From Bacillota bacterium (GTDB lineage: Bacteria; Bacillota; Clostridia; Acetivibrionales; DSM-1351), in NCBI GenBank assembly GCA_023441625.1, contig JAEZOA010000043.1:9986-73985 (forward strand): a stretch of 64,000 bases of DNA, written 5' to 3'. Made by a program: the position numbers and the translations under genes. This document shows, one piece after another, positions 63,883 through 64,000 of the stretch; the stretch's first letter is position 1; each line of letters begins with the position of its first letter. The notes under the pieces are model-generated. The model saw nothing but the letters and a program-made list of their open reading frames with translations, did no database searches and was not told the DNA's origin.

Positions 63883-64000
63883 CCACACGTAGAACGTGTG
63901 GCATGCTCTAGCCCTATAAGGGCATGTTACTAGCTATGTCTAAAGACATATTGAATTGTCCGCCAACCGCGTGAATTTTACGGGCAGCCCCTTAAGGGGC
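63883..64000 (+). ncRNA. HEARO-like RNA (IscB omega RNA), cut by the window end
   Basis: A string of tight hairpins begins directly after ATGA (63879-63882): CCACACGT/ACGTGTGG (63883-63901), GCCCT/AGGGC (63911-63923), TATGTC/GACATA (63935-63950), a CCG/CGG arm around GTGAATTTTA, and GCCCC/GGGGC (63987-64000). HEARO RNAs are known to insert after ATGA or GTGA and to precede IscB endonuclease genes. The segment GTCCGCCAACCG followed by ACGGGCAGCCCC is what I remember of clostridial copies. The identity is inference; any IscB gene would lie beyond the window. Confidence 0.55.

Noticed and set aside
1..64000. CRISPR array or prophage
   Set aside because: No regularly spaced direct repeats, no cas genes and no phage structural or integrase genes were seen.

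Overview
The window looks like a chromosome segment of an endospore-forming, AT-rich anaerobe of the class Clostridia. Evidence is the low GC content, strong AGGAGG-type ribosome binding sites with frequent TTG and GTG starts, and many spore genes: sleB-ypeB, a CotS-type coat protein, bofA, a truncated yabG, veg and a SPOCS-LysM protein. Formate-tetrahydrofolate ligase and FeoB fit an anaerobe, and a GH51 arabinofuranosidase points to use of plant polysaccharides. The species cannot be fixed from sequence reading alone.

Layout. 1-2481 is a ferrous iron uptake unit (feoB plus a Cys-rich partner). 2624-7954 (minus) is dgk-sbcD-sbcC. 8073-10739 is a divergent arabinofuranosidase and ArsR-type regulator pair with clear promoters on both sides. 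10884-10960 is tRNA-Arg(ACG). 11154-13552 holds a PH-domain protein, a decayed IS1595-like transposase, a 108-bp palindromic element and a MerR regulator. 13701-13823 is a probable structured RNA. 14331-20095 is a complete oligopeptide ABC transporter operon, followed by ferritin (minus) and the dnaD-dnaI primosome pair. 23287-29882 is mixed accessory material: SpoIIAA-like protein, chemotaxis receptor, CAAX protease, GNAT, a duplicated membrane protein, a stalk-domain protein and a DUF3892 protein. 29995-34007 (minus) is a marR-controlled two-subunit ABC exporter. 34204-37536 (minus) has an esterase lipoprotein and sleB-ypeB.

38856-51157 is a long minus-strand run: a Ycf46-like AAA+ ATPase, PspA, GNAT, a membrane coiled-coil protein, a FapA-like protein, a GAF protein, acpS, a YhaO/YhaN nuclease pair and an NlpC/P60-like lipoprotein whose catalytic Cys is replaced. 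51366-55680 (minus) is the conserved sporulation/housekeeping neighbourhood gntR, ispE, SPOCS-LysM, veg and yabG remnant. 56048-59548 (plus) is fhs, then an ECF sigma factor with a putative anti-sigma. 59704-62884 (minus) is cotS-like, bofA, yaaL, a stress-protein-like gene and ppaX-like; pssA is at 63096-63635 (plus). The last 118 bases look like the start of a HEARO (IscB omega RNA) element cut by the window edge.

The items most worth a second look are: a dispersed palindromic repeat with one copy inserted in frame in a CAAX protease; the HEARO-like RNA; the structured RNA at 13701-13823; the AAA+/PspA/coiled-coil/FapA/GAF gene run; the pseudo-NlpC/P60 protein; and an unexplained folded region between oppF and oppA.
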